A stretch of DNA of 15,305 nucleotides from an uncultured Ruminococcus sp. (GTDB lineage Bacteria; Bacillota; Clostridia; Oscillospirales; Ruminococcaceae): assembly GCA_945867875.1 (NCBI GenBank), contig CAMBJF010000039.1, positions 1-15,305 on the forward strand, written 5' to 3'. Each line of letters opens with the position of its first letter. Within the stretch, counting starts at the first letter, position 1. Shown here in pieces: positions 6,523-13,088 of this stretch. A model generated the notes under the pieces. It had not been told where the DNA came from. It did not search any database and saw nothing but the letters and a program-made list of their open reading frames with translations. The translations under genes and the position numbers were made by a program.

Positions 6523-7440
6523 ATGATATACACCGTTACATTCAATCCCGCCGTTGATTATGTTCTCCGCCTTGACACCCTTGCAGGCGGCGGCGTCAAC
6601 CGCACCTCCTCCGAGGACATCTGCTGGGGAGGAAAGGGCATAAATGTCTCCACAGTTCTGAAAATGCTCGATACAAAAAGCACAGCTCTCGGCTTCACCG
6701 CAGGCTTTACGGGACAGGCTCTTGAAGATGCAGTTAGAAGCACAGGCATCGACTGCGATTTTATCCGCCTTGAAAAAGGCTTCACAAGAATTTGTGTAAA
6801 GCTTTTTGAAACAGCTACATCAAAGGAGACCGAAATAAACCCCAATGGTCCCGAGATCGACGGAAATGCTATCGACAAGCTCCTTGACAAAATAGGCAGG
6901 CTTTCAAGCGGTGATTACCTCGTCCTTGCGGGCAGCGTTCCAAAGTCAGTTCCTGCGGATATTTACGAGACTATATGTAAAAAGCTGGAAAACAGCGGCG
7001 TTCTTGTGGCGGCAGATGCTTCGGGCGAGCTGCTCACAAAGCTCCTCAAATACAAGCCGTTCCTTGTAAAGCCCAATCATCACGAGGTGGGCGAGATATT
7101 CGGCTGTGAGATTTATAATGCAGATCAGGCAGAAGCCTGTGCTCTTCGTCTCAGAGTTATGGGCGCAGAAAACGTCATTGTATCAATGGCTGAAATGGGC
7201 GCAGTTCTTGCCGCAGCCGATTCCAATGTTTACCGAATCGGCTCTCCCAAGGGCACAGCCGTAAATTCCGTAGGCGCAGGCGACTCGATGCTTGCAGGCT
7301 TCATTGCAGGATATATAAACACAGGCAGCTATGAAACTGCTCTCCGCTGGGGCACGGCGGCAGGCAGCGCAACCGCTTTCTCCAAAGGACTTGCCGACAG
7401 AGCTTCCTTTGACAGATTATTAAAGGAGATATCACAATGA
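6523..7440 (+). CDS. fruK: PfkB-family kinase, probable 1-phosphofructokinase
   Basis: The likely reaction is ATP-dependent phosphorylation of fructose 1-phosphate to fructose 1,6-bisphosphate in the cytoplasm. Tagatose-6-phosphate kinase (LacC) is a close alternative that the sequence does not exclude. The 305 residues fit both. Visible features are the N-terminal MIYTVTFNPAVDYV typical of FruK/LacC, the PfkB signature GGKGINVS at 36-43, LVLAGSVP at 133-140, KPNHHEVGE at 183-191, and the C-terminal signature SVGAGDSMLAGF at 249-260 with catalytic D254. It follows the LacI-family gene by 26 bp and overlaps the dUTPase start by ATGA, so translation is probably coupled. No fructose PTS gene (fruA) is in the window, so the source of fructose 1-phosphate is unknown. 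Confidence 0.85.
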   Translation: MIYTVTFNPAVDYVLRLDTLAGGGVNRTSSEDICWGGKGINVSTVLKMLDTKSTALGFTAGFTGQALEDAVRSTGIDCDFIRLEKGFTRICVKLFETATSKETEINPNGPEIDGNAIDKLLDKIGRLSSGDYLVLAGSVPKSVPADIYETICKKLENSGVLVAADASGELLTKLLKYKPFLVKPNHHEVGEIFGCEIYNADQAEACALRLRVMGAENVIVSMAEMGAVLAAADSNVYRIGSPKGTAVNSVGAGDSMLAGFIAGYINTGSYETALRWGTAAGSATAFSKGLADRASFDRLLKEISQ

Positions 7441-7949
7441 ACAGGATCGCACGATTTGAAAAGGTCTCGGCAGAGCAGTTTGCCGCAGATTTGAAAAAGA
7501 ATTTTCCCTCGCTCACTGATAATGAAATAACTGATATCTACAATAAAATAAAGCTGCCCGCAAGAGCCACATCAGGCTCCGCAGGCTATGATTTTTATAT
7601 TCCACTCACAGTTTCGTTAAAGCCAGATGAGACCGTTATTATCCCTACAGGAATAAAGTCATTTATTGAAGAGGGCTGGTTCCTTATGTGCTGCCCAAGA
7701 AGCGGACTGGGGTTCAAATACCGTCTCAGACTCAACAACACTGTAGGCATTATCGACAGCGACTATTACTATGCCGACAATGATGGTCACATTCAGATAA
7801 AGCTGACCAATGAATCCAACGAGGACAAAACTGTTTTAATGGAGCAAGGCAGCGCATTTGCTCAGGGAATTTTCATTCCTTTTGGCATAACAACAGATGA
7901 CTGCGCCGAAAATGTCCGCACAGGCGGCTTCGGCAGCACTTCAAAATAA
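7437..7949 (+). CDS. dut: dUTP diphosphatase
   Basis: The enzyme hydrolyses dUTP to dUMP and pyrophosphate, keeping uracil out of DNA and supplying thymidylate synthesis. The 170 residues contain the five trimeric-dUTPase motifs in order: I, GSAGYDFY (47-54); II, PRSGLGFK (87-94); III, NNTVGIIDSDYY (100-111) with the uracil-pocket Asp; IV, GSAFAQGIF (138-146); V, RTGGFGST (161-168), the phosphate-binding tail. Motif IV has GSAFAQ in place of the common GxRxAQ; I recall this in a clostridial branch, so it does not imply inactivity. An N-terminal helical extension of about 36 residues precedes motif I. The start ATG overlaps the PfkB gene stop (ATGA). Pairing with a sugar kinase is unusual, and a strong terminator follows 14 bp after the stop. 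Confidence 0.92.
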   Translation: MNRIARFEKVSAEQFAADLKKNFPSLTDNEITDIYNKIKLPARATSGSAGYDFYIPLTVSLKPDETVIIPTGIKSFIEEGWFLMCCPRSGLGFKYRLRLNNTVGIIDSDYYYADNDGHIQIKLTNESNEDKTVLMEQGSAFAQGIFIPFGITTDDCAENVRTGGFGSTSK

Positions 7950-7954
7950 GGCAC

Positions 7955-7995
7955 AAAAAAATTGCGGTGTATTTTTAAGGTACACCGCATTTTTT
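7955..7995. terminator. Bidirectional Rho-independent terminator
   Basis: TGCGGTGTA (7963-7971) and TACACCGCA (7981-7989) form a perfect 9-bp stem with a 9-nt loop. Six T follow on the plus strand (7990-7995) and seven A precede (7955-7961), so it works both ways. It ends the dut operon and the converging HAD gene, whose stop codon is 3 bp away. Confidence 0.9.
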
Positions 7996-7997
7996 AA

Positions 7998-8804
7998 TTA
8001 TAAAACAAATTTCTCAATGACCTCAGCCACGCCGTCTTCATCATTCGAGGGAGCAATGTAATCAGCCACAGCCTTTGCGGCATCGCAGCCATTCGCCATA
8101 CAAACGCCAAGCCCCGCATATTTTATCATTGAAACATCGTTGAAACCGTCTCCGCAGGCGATTATCTCTTCCCTTGAAATGCCGAGCAGCTCCGTAAGCT
8201 TTTTTATAGATGCCGCCTTGTCAATGCCGTTGGGAACGACCTCCACAAAAAACGGCTCTGAACGGAATACGTTGGCTTTTCCCGCAAGAAGCTCTGCAAG
8301 CTCCTTTTCAGCCTTTGCAGCGATATCGGGAACACCTGTGAGCAGACATTTTACGGGAGCAAAATCAACGGTTTCAAGGAAATTATCAGTAAGCTTAACA
8401 GGCATTCCGTTTATCCTTGATTCGATGTCGATGTATTCGTCAGTCCTGTCCGCAGCGATGATGTTGCCCTCATTGTACGTGATTATGCCGATGCCGTATT
8501 TTTTGGCGGTCTTGTAAGCCGTTTCAAGAGCCTCACGGGATATGGTATCAGATGCTATGACCTCGCCTGTCATAGCATTTTTTATTATTCCGCCGTTGAA
8601 TGGAAGAAGATATCCGCCGATGTCGGACATTTCAAGCTCCCCCGCAGCATATGCCAGCCCCGGTTCGGGACGGCCCGATGCAACAGCAATGATAAGTCCA
8701 TTTTCCGCAGCTTTCATAATAGCTCTGCGTGTTTTTTCTGTTATAAGCTTTCTGCTGTCGGTGAGAGTTCCGTCGATATCAAGAAAAATAATTTTATATT
8801 TCAT
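7998..8804 (-). CDS. Cof-type HAD-superfamily phosphatase
   Basis: A cytoplasmic phosphatase of the Cof/YidA group (HAD subfamily IIB), usually acting on sugar phosphates or flavin/pyridoxal phosphates; the substrate is not evident. The 268 residues have all four HAD motifs: FLDIDGTLTD with D9 and D11, ASGRP with S43, K196 in GIDKAAS, and GDGFND at 218-223 with D219 and D223. The C2-type cap lies between about residues 85 and 190. The ATG follows GAGGAGC and AAGGAC. The gene has its own promoter and shares a terminator with the dut operon. Confidence 0.92.
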   Translation of the reverse strand: MKYKIIFLDIDGTLTDSRKLITEKTRRAIMKAAENGLIIAVASGRPEPGLAYAAGELEMSDIGGYLLPFNGGIIKNAMTGEVIASDTISREALETAYKTAKKYGIGIITYNEGNIIAADRTDEYIDIESRINGMPVKLTDNFLETVDFAPVKCLLTGVPDIAAKAEKELAELLAGKANVFRSEPFFVEVVPNGIDKAASIKKLTELLGISREEIIACGDGFNDVSMIKYAGLGVCMANGCDAAKAVADYIAPSNDEDGVAEVIEKFVL

Positions 8805-8835
8805 AGTCCTTGCTCCTCAAAAGATAATATAAATC

Positions 8836-8864
8836 ATTTTACCCGACAGCTATAAATTTTTCAA
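8836..8864 (-). promoter_or_regulatory. Sigma-A promoter of the HAD phosphatase gene
   Basis: Minus strand TTGAAA (8859-8864), 17-bp spacer, TAAAAT (8836-8841), 31 bp before the start codon and just after the terminator at 8881-8912. Confidence 0.75.
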
Positions 8865-8880
8865 TATTAAAGAAAGAACA

Positions 8881-8912
8881 AATAAAAAACAGCCACCTTG
8901 CGATGACTGTTT
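8881..8912 (-). terminator. Rho-independent terminator, minus strand
   Basis: In the minus-strand RNA AACAGUCAU pairs with GUGGCUGUU over 9 bp, with two G-U wobbles, and U-rich UUUUUUAU follows. The same DNA read on the plus strand gives two mismatches instead of wobbles, so the orientation is minus. It closes the short transcript from the promoter at 8987-9015. Confidence 0.75.
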
Positions 8913-8980
8913 TTTATGGAAAGATTTTAAGAGAGGATAGTGTGTTTAGTTTATCAAAGAGCATTTTGTTCTTTGAGATT
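8881..8980 (-). ncRNA. Candidate small RNA (about 100 nt) or minimal peptide transcript
   Basis: A strong promoter (8987-9015) and a terminator (8881-8912) on the same strand bracket about 100 nt with no long ORF. The predicted 5' end begins with a 7-bp hairpin, TCAAAGA/TCTTTGA (8970-8976 with 8954-8960, 9-nt loop), and the 3' end is the terminator hairpin. The only ORF is 16 codons, MLFDKLNTLSSLKIFP (8914-8964). Its ATG sits in the hairpin loop without a ribosome binding site, so a noncoding RNA is favoured. No known RNA family was recognised. Confidence 0.45.
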
Positions 8981-8986
8981 AATTAT

Positions 8987-9015
8987 ATTATACACTATAC
9001 TTTCTAAATAATCAA
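8987..9015 (-). promoter_or_regulatory. Strong sigma-A promoter of the candidate small RNA
   Basis: Minus strand TTGATT (9010-9015), 17-bp spacer, TATAAT (8987-8992). No protein gene follows for more than 180 bp until the HAD gene, which has its own promoter past a terminator. Confidence 0.7.
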
Positions 9016-9109
9016 TTCATTTTTTACACAAATATTCTTGCACATTTTAAGCAATAATACCATAAAGGCAAATTTATATACCCATCATTTGTGTATTATA
9101 ACAACATCA

Positions 9110-9613
9110 TCAAAGCTGATGATACTTTTCCTCATACATTTCTTCAATAATTCTTGTGCCCTCGGCTGTCCTGAAAATCTTTTCTTTTACAGAAGATATT
9201 GCCCCGTCGGACATTCCGTCCTCGAAGATATTCACAAGGAAATCCGCTTCAATAAGTATCTGTAAGGACAACGAGTCAATGCCCGTGTAGGTGTGATGCC
9301 TGCCAACCATATTGCAGACCTTTCCGATAAATTCATCATCTGCGCCGAGAGCGGAAAGTATGTATGCCGCCACTCCGGGGCCTTCAAGCTCCTGATATTT
9401 TCCGTCAGATGAACCGTGAAGCATCTCCGCATTATGTATCCCGATATCGTGGAGCACGGCGGCAGCTTCAAGTATATCAAGCTCACGGCCCGAAATACCT
9501 TCCTTACGTCCGATAAGCCCCGCAAATGCATACACCTTCATAAAATGGTTTATGCGCTTGGGGTCTCCCCTGTCATAGCTCACAGCACTTTCAATAACAT
9601 CACAAATATTCAT
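9110..9613 (-). CDS. HD-domain phosphohydrolase
   Basis: A small metal-dependent phosphohydrolase of the HD superfamily, 167 residues; substrate unknown, with nucleotides likely by analogy. The HD ligand set is complete: H23 in RINHFMKV, the H55-D56 pair in AAVLHDIGIH, and D124 in IEADFL. H106-H107 in VGRHHTYTG lies between, as in many members. The frame extends to 9640, but the ATG at 9611-9613 has AAAGGAGC 7 nt upstream and gives the family-like start MNICDVIESAV. It is transcribed away from the P-loop ATPase gene, sharing a 105-bp intergenic region. A weak hairpin (ATCATC/GATGAT) overlaps the stop codon; no good terminator is seen before the small RNA promoter. Confidence 0.87.
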   Translation of the reverse strand: MNICDVIESAVSYDRGDPKRINHFMKVYAFAGLIGRKEGISGRELDILEAAAVLHDIGIHNAEMLHGSSDGKYQELEGPGVAAYILSALGADDEFIGKVCNMVGRHHTYTGIDSLSLQILIEADFLVNIFEDGMSDGAISSVKEKIFRTAEGTRIIEEMYEEKYHQL

Positions 9614-9661
9614 AAAAAAGCTCCTTTCAGCCCTCAACAAATGAGTATTGCTGCATAAAAT

Positions 9662-9707
9662 ATAATCACCGACAGCTTTTTCGCTGTCAGAACGAATTTA
9701 TGATTAT
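9662..9707. promoter_or_regulatory. Nested inverted repeat in the shared HD/ATPase promoter region
   Basis: ATAATCA (9662-9668) is inverted as TGATTAT (9701-9707). Between them GACAGC (9671-9676) and GCTGTC (9683-9688) form a tight hairpin. The structure lies between two divergent start codons. A possible minus-strand promoter overlaps it: CTGACA, 17 bp, GATTAT, weak. It could be an operator controlling both genes or a 5'-UTR hairpin of the ATPase. Confidence 0.4.
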
Positions 9708-9718
9708 GGAGGGATATT

Positions 9719-10792
9719 ATGTCACACGAAAAATACTTTCTCGGCTCGTCAACGTCATCGGGCTTTGCAACGCCCGTTTCGGAAATTCTGAGCGATACGT
9801 CCAACACCGTATATATTCTCAAAGGCACGGCAGGCAGCGGAAAATCAACACTTATTAAAAAGATAAGCGAAGCTTTTGCCGAAAGTCCCCAGGAAATATA
9901 TTTCTGCTCCGCCGACCCATATTCCCTTGATGCGGTTTACATCAAGGACAAAAAAGCTGTCATAATCGACGGCACAGCTCCCCACTGCGTTGATCCGGTT
10001 TATCCCAAGGCTGTGGAAAGCATTGTTGACCTTGGAGCGTACATCGAAACCTCAAAGCTCCGTGCCGCAAAGGAAGATGTTATAAGCCTCACCGAAGAAT
10101 ACAGCGGCTGTCACAAGCGCTGCCGCCTGTGCCTTAAAGCCGTTTCATCGGTCATCGAGGATATCATCACCGCCGCAAATTCTGCCCTTGACACCGAAAA
10201 GCTCAGTGCATTTGCGGACAAATTCATCAGGCGGATAGTACCGAAAAAGGAAGCAAAAGCCGATGGAAAAATTATGCGAAAGCAGCGTGCCGCCATAACT
10301 ATGAACGGTTATGCAGTTTTTCTGCCTGAAAATGACAGGATATATCTTTTAAACGATGAAAACATCGCTGCCGCCGCAGAATTTCTCCGCATAGCTGCCC
10401 TGAACATCTCAAAGCGTGGCTATGACATTCAAATAAGCCAGTGTTATCTCAGCTCAGACAAATTTATCGAACACCTCACTGTCCCCGAACTGGGAATTAC
10501 ATTTATCACCTCAAACTGCATAAACAGCCTGAGCATTGATAAATTCGAGAAGCAAATAAGTTTCAAGCGTTTTTATAAAAAAGATGAACTGACTGACAGC
10601 ACTGCCCTCAGACAGCGTGTCAGATTTGCAAAAAAAGCCTGCGCCGAATTTCAGAAGGAAGCCGCAGCAGCCCTCACCGATGCAAAGATAATTCACGATA
10701 AGATCGAGGAACATTACATCTCCGCCGCCGATTTTGACGGTCTGAACAGGCTTTCCTACAAGCTCATCTCGGATATAAAAAGTTTAGGATAA
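9719..10792 (+). CDS. P-loop ATPase of the PRK06851-like group, unknown function
   Basis: I recognise the pattern of a clostridial P-loop NTPase family of unknown role (recalled as PRK06851). The 357 residues begin with HEKYFLGSSTSSGF, then VYILKGTAGSGKSTLIKK with Walker A at 36-44. EIYFCSADPYSLDAVYI (59-75) and AVIIDGTAPHCVDPVYPKAV (80-99) follow; IIDGTAPH is the probable Walker B region. The C-terminal half (about 195-357) resembles a degenerate second NTPase domain without a Walker A, ending in a helical tail. A C-x3-C-x2-C cluster (C131, C135, C138) lies in the middle. The ATG follows GGAGGG at good spacing. It is divergent from the HD gene and overlaps the glycosylphosphotransferase by 9 bp tail to tail. 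Confidence 0.8.
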   Translation: MSHEKYFLGSSTSSGFATPVSEILSDTSNTVYILKGTAGSGKSTLIKKISEAFAESPQEIYFCSADPYSLDAVYIKDKKAVIIDGTAPHCVDPVYPKAVESIVDLGAYIETSKLRAAKEDVISLTEEYSGCHKRCRLCLKAVSSVIEDIITAANSALDTEKLSAFADKFIRRIVPKKEAKADGKIMRKQRAAITMNGYAVFLPENDRIYLLNDENIAAAAEFLRIAALNISKRGYDIQISQCYLSSDKFIEHLTVPELGITFITSNCINSLSIDKFEKQISFKRFYKKDELTDSTALRQRVRFAKKACAEFQKEAAAALTDAKIIHDKIEEHYISAADFDGLNRLSYKLISDIKSLG

Positions 10793-12154
10793 CTTGTCCT
10801 CCTTGACCCCTTCGGTACTTTCGGGAACAAAAAGTATCTTTATGGTCATAAGTATGAGCTTGAGATCGAGCAGGAAGGAATACTGCTCAATGTACATCAG
10901 ATCAAGTCTCAGCTTGTCATATGGCGTGGTGTTGTACTTTCCAAGCACCTGTGCATAGCCTGTGAGACCCGCCTTGACCTTGAGCCTGTAGCTGAATTCG
11001 GGCATAATTTTCTCGTTTTCCGCCGCAAGCTCGGGGCGCTCGGGGCGTGGACCAACAATTGACATATCGCCTTTGAGCACATTAAGTATCTGCGGAAGCT
11101 CATCGATCCTAACCTTTCTGATGATCTTGCCAACAGGGGTTATCCTGTCATCATTCTCCCCCGCAAGGCGGGCAACGCCGTCGCTTTCGGCATCTGTCCG
11201 CATACTTCTGAATTTATATACCTTGAAAACCTTGCCGTCCTTGGTAAGCCTTTCCTGTGTGTAAAAAACAGGGCCGCCGTCATAAAGCTTGATGCACAAA
11301 GCTGTAATGAGCATTATGGGCAGTGTAACGATAAATCCCACAAATGAAACCGCAAGATCGAGCATTCTTTTAAGAATAAGCTCCTCTGCGGACAAGCCCG
11401 TATTTCTGCACACGAGAAGTGGCGTATCAAAAAGATGTATCTGCTCCGCACCTCTGATGATGATGTCAGAGAGCTTCGGAGTCACATATGTGCGCTTTGA
11501 GCGGTCAAAGCAAATTTTCAGAATATCATTTTTCTTCTCACTCGGAACATCGCATATGATAACAGCGTCAAATTCGTCAATAAGCTCGGTTATGACGCTC
11601 ATATCTTCATCACAGCTCACCGCACGGCATATCATAAACCTGTCTTCACGTCCGCTCATTTTTTCAACCAGCGGCACAGCCTGTCTGCTGCCGTAGATGA
11701 TGACCATTTTCTTCGGTGCATATAGCTTGGAATATATCCTATTACCGCCCAGTGCCCAGATGAAGATAAACGCAATGTCAATAACGGTCTTTATCAAAAT
11801 AGGCGGGATATCTGCCACCGAACGCTCCAGCAGACATATCTGTATATAGGTAATGCCGTTTATGAACAGCATTGACAGGGACTGGGAATAGATAATATCC
11901 GACACCCTAAGCAGACCTATCCTGAAGCCGTTGTATATCCTTGAAAACAGGAATATCAGCAGAAGATACACCGCAAATATGAGCAAGTTTCCCTTCCAGC
12001 CGAAATAATCCGCCTGAATACGTGAGTTTTCAAGCTTTATGTTGTAATGGGTGAGCCAAACATATGCGTATGTTCCCAGCAGGAACACCACAAGCACAGA
12101 TGAAATGAGCCCCATTATAAATCGTTTATATTTATTTCTTTTTTTCTCATTCAT
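10784..12154 (-). CDS. Polyprenyl glycosylphosphotransferase (bacterial sugar transferase)
   Basis: An integral membrane enzyme that transfers a sugar 1-phosphate from a nucleotide sugar to undecaprenyl phosphate, starting exopolysaccharide or capsule synthesis. The 456 residues show the long WbaP-like layout: about four N-terminal membrane helices (up to about 140), a CoA-binding-like domain with MVIIYGSRQAVPLVEKM, a helix near 265-290 (KRMLDLAVSFVGFIVTLPI), and the catalytic domain with YTQERLTKDGKVFKVYKFRSM (in part), DELPQILNVLKGDMSIVGPRP and the tail motif GLTGYAQVLGKYNTTP. The sugar donor cannot be told. The ATG at 12152-12154 has its only good ribosome binding site (AAAGGA) about 18 nt away, unusually far. 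A strong promoter precedes it. No other polysaccharide genes are in the window. Confidence 0.93.
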   Translation of the reverse strand: MNEKKRNKYKRFIMGLISSVLVVFLLGTYAYVWLTHYNIKLENSRIQADYFGWKGNLLIFAVYLLLIFLFSRIYNGFRIGLLRVSDIIYSQSLSMLFINGITYIQICLLERSVADIPPILIKTVIDIAFIFIWALGGNRIYSKLYAPKKMVIIYGSRQAVPLVEKMSGREDRFMICRAVSCDEDMSVITELIDEFDAVIICDVPSEKKNDILKICFDRSKRTYVTPKLSDIIIRGAEQIHLFDTPLLVCRNTGLSAEELILKRMLDLAVSFVGFIVTLPIMLITALCIKLYDGGPVFYTQERLTKDGKVFKVYKFRSMRTDAESDGVARLAGENDDRITPVGKIIRKVRIDELPQILNVLKGDMSIVGPRPERPELAAENEKIMPEFSYRLKVKAGLTGYAQVLGKYNTTPYDKLRLDLMYIEQYSFLLDLKLILMTIKILFVPESTEGVKEDKLS

Positions 12155-12204
12155 TTTTGGAAAAGTACAGTCCTTTCAAAGCACAGTCTTTCATAGTCAT
12201 ACAT
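12151..12204 (-). other. Possible 17-codon leader ORF before the glycosylphosphotransferase
   Basis: ATG at 12202-12204 opens a frame, MYDYERLCFERTVLFQK, whose TGA overlaps the ATG of the next gene (ATGA). It would start at or next to the predicted transcript start, so it would be leaderless. Translational coupling would explain the long ribosome-binding-site spacing of the main gene, but the ORF may be chance. Confidence 0.25.
12162..12192. repeat. Tandem direct repeat in the glycosylphosphotransferase leader
   Basis: On the minus strand GAAAGACTGTGCTTT (12178-12192) is directly followed by GAAAGGACTGTACTTT (12162-12177). They differ by one inserted G and one substitution. The second copy carries the AAAGGA ribosome-binding-like sequence, so the repeat may have created or duplicated that site. 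Confidence 0.55.
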
Positions 12205-12210
12205 TATTTT

Positions 12211-12239
12211 ATTATACCACACTGCGCCGTCAAAAGCAA
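12211..12239 (-). promoter_or_regulatory. Extended -10 promoter of the glycosylphosphotransferase gene
   Basis: Minus strand TTGCTT (12234-12239), 17-bp spacer ending TGTGG, TATAAT (12211-12216). The -35 box ends 3 bp from the stop codon of the TauE/SafE half-gene. Confidence 0.78.
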
Positions 12240-12242
12240 GCA

Positions 12243-12614
12243 CTATTCCCGATTATTGCCAAATATTGCCGAAAAAAGCTCTTTCACGCCTATAAGCAGG
12301 ATAAATACAGCGAATATTTTTCCCAAAAGCTCCGAACCCATCAGTTTTGCAAAATATGCTCCCGCCGCCGCACCCACTGCTCCCGTGAGGAATGCAGGGA
12401 CAAGCCTTTTCAGGTCAATAAGCCCGTTTTTTCTGTGAATAATGACAGACAGCAGAGCTATTGGCAGGAAAAAGAGCAGGTTTATCCCCTGTGCTTCAAG
12501 CTGAGACATACCCATTACCGCCGTGAACCATATTATGAGCACCATTCCCCCGCCCACGCCGAGAGATGCAAGAAGCCCCGTGAGAAAAGCAGCTATAAAA
12601 GTTAAGATCGTCAT
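12243..12614 (-). CDS. TauE/SafE-family transporter, half-size subunit 2
   Basis: A membrane protein of 123 residues with about four hydrophobic helices, half the length of standard TauE/SafE permeases (about 250). It carries the family glycine motif GVGGGMVLIIWF in the first helix hairpin (about 19-30), then GINLLFFLPIALLSVI and a GAVGAAAGAYFAK helix. The family includes proposed exporters of sulfite or organosulfonates; the substrate here is unknown. Its ATG overlaps the stop codon of the upstream half-gene (ATGA), so the two are translationally coupled and probably form one two-subunit transporter. The conserved short motifs and clean termini argue against a random truncation. Confidence 0.85.
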   Translation of the reverse strand: MTILTFIAAFLTGLLASLGVGGGMVLIIWFTAVMGMSQLEAQGINLLFFLPIALLSVIIHRKNGLIDLKRLVPAFLTGAVGAAAGAYFAKLMGSELLGKIFAVFILLIGVKELFSAIFGNNRE

Positions 12615-12964
12615 AGGAAAAGATTTCTCACCCCAGCAATTACAAGCAAAAGCCCGAATATTCCCGACAGAAGTCTTACAGGTATCTTTTTCAGAAGGAA
12701 TGTGCCCAGAACTGCCCCCGCAAGTCCGAATGGGATCAGCTCAACAGCACTTTGCCACTGAAAACTGCCGTTTCCCATATAAAAAAATGCGGATATGACT
12801 GACAGGGGCAGTGTGAGGGCAAGAGAACCTGCGTGTGCTTTTTTGGCTTCAAAGCCTGCTTTTTTAAGCATCGGAACGGCAATTATGCCGCCGCCCGAGC
12901 CGAAAAATCCGTTTGCTATGCCTGCAAGTCCCCCGAGAAGACGCATTTTGTTTTTTTCATTCAT
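12611..12964 (-). CDS. TauE/SafE-family transporter, half-size subunit 1
   Basis: A 117-residue membrane protein with about four helices, corresponding to the first repeat of a TauE/SafE permease: GIANGFFGSGGGIIAVPML near residues 15-33 with the Gly-rich motif, HAGSLALTLPLSVISAFFYM near 42-61, and a C-terminal GIFGLLLVIAGVRNLF helix. The open frame extends to 13135, but the ATG at 12962-12964 has AAAGGAAC at fair distance and a family-like start. The upstream part has no domain and would run through the divergent asparaginase promoter. It is the first gene of the pair and divergent from the asparaginase gene. A weak minus-strand promoter may lie in the AT-rich 12980-13000 segment. Confidence 0.85.
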   Translation of the reverse strand: MNEKNKMRLLGGLAGIANGFFGSGGGIIAVPMLKKAGFEAKKAHAGSLALTLPLSVISAFFYMGNGSFQWQSAVELIPFGLAGAVLGTFLLKKIPVRLLSGIFGLLLVIAGVRNLFL

Positions 12965-13027
12965 TTTCCGAATGTTCCTTTCAGAATGATATATAATATT
13001 TTCTGCACTGTTTCGGGAAATATAACA

Positions 13028-13056
13028 TTTACATTGCGATGTTTTTGTGGTACAAT
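13028..13056 (+). promoter_or_regulatory. Extended -10 promoter of the asparaginase gene
   Basis: TTTACA (13028-13033), 17-bp spacer ending TGTGG, TACAAT (13051-13056), about 32 bp before the TTG start codon. Confidence 0.75.
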
Positions 13057-13088
13057 AATAAAAAATCATATGAAAGGAAAATACTGCT

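Noticed and set aside
9038..9265. 75-codon plus-strand frame near the HD gene end
   Set aside because: Mostly antisense to the HD gene, with no ribosome binding site.
9671..9688. Rho-independent terminator between the HD and ATPase genes
   Set aside because: It lies between two divergent starts, where nothing needs terminating, and no uninterrupted T-tract follows on either strand.
10109..10132. Radical SAM identity from the C-x3-C-x2-C motif
   Set aside because: The motif is mid-protein in a P-loop ATPase with no other radical SAM features.
12051..12605. 184-codon plus-strand frame across the glycosylphosphotransferase start and TauE/SafE half-gene
   Set aside because: It runs antisense through a promoter and two supported genes, with shadow-like composition.
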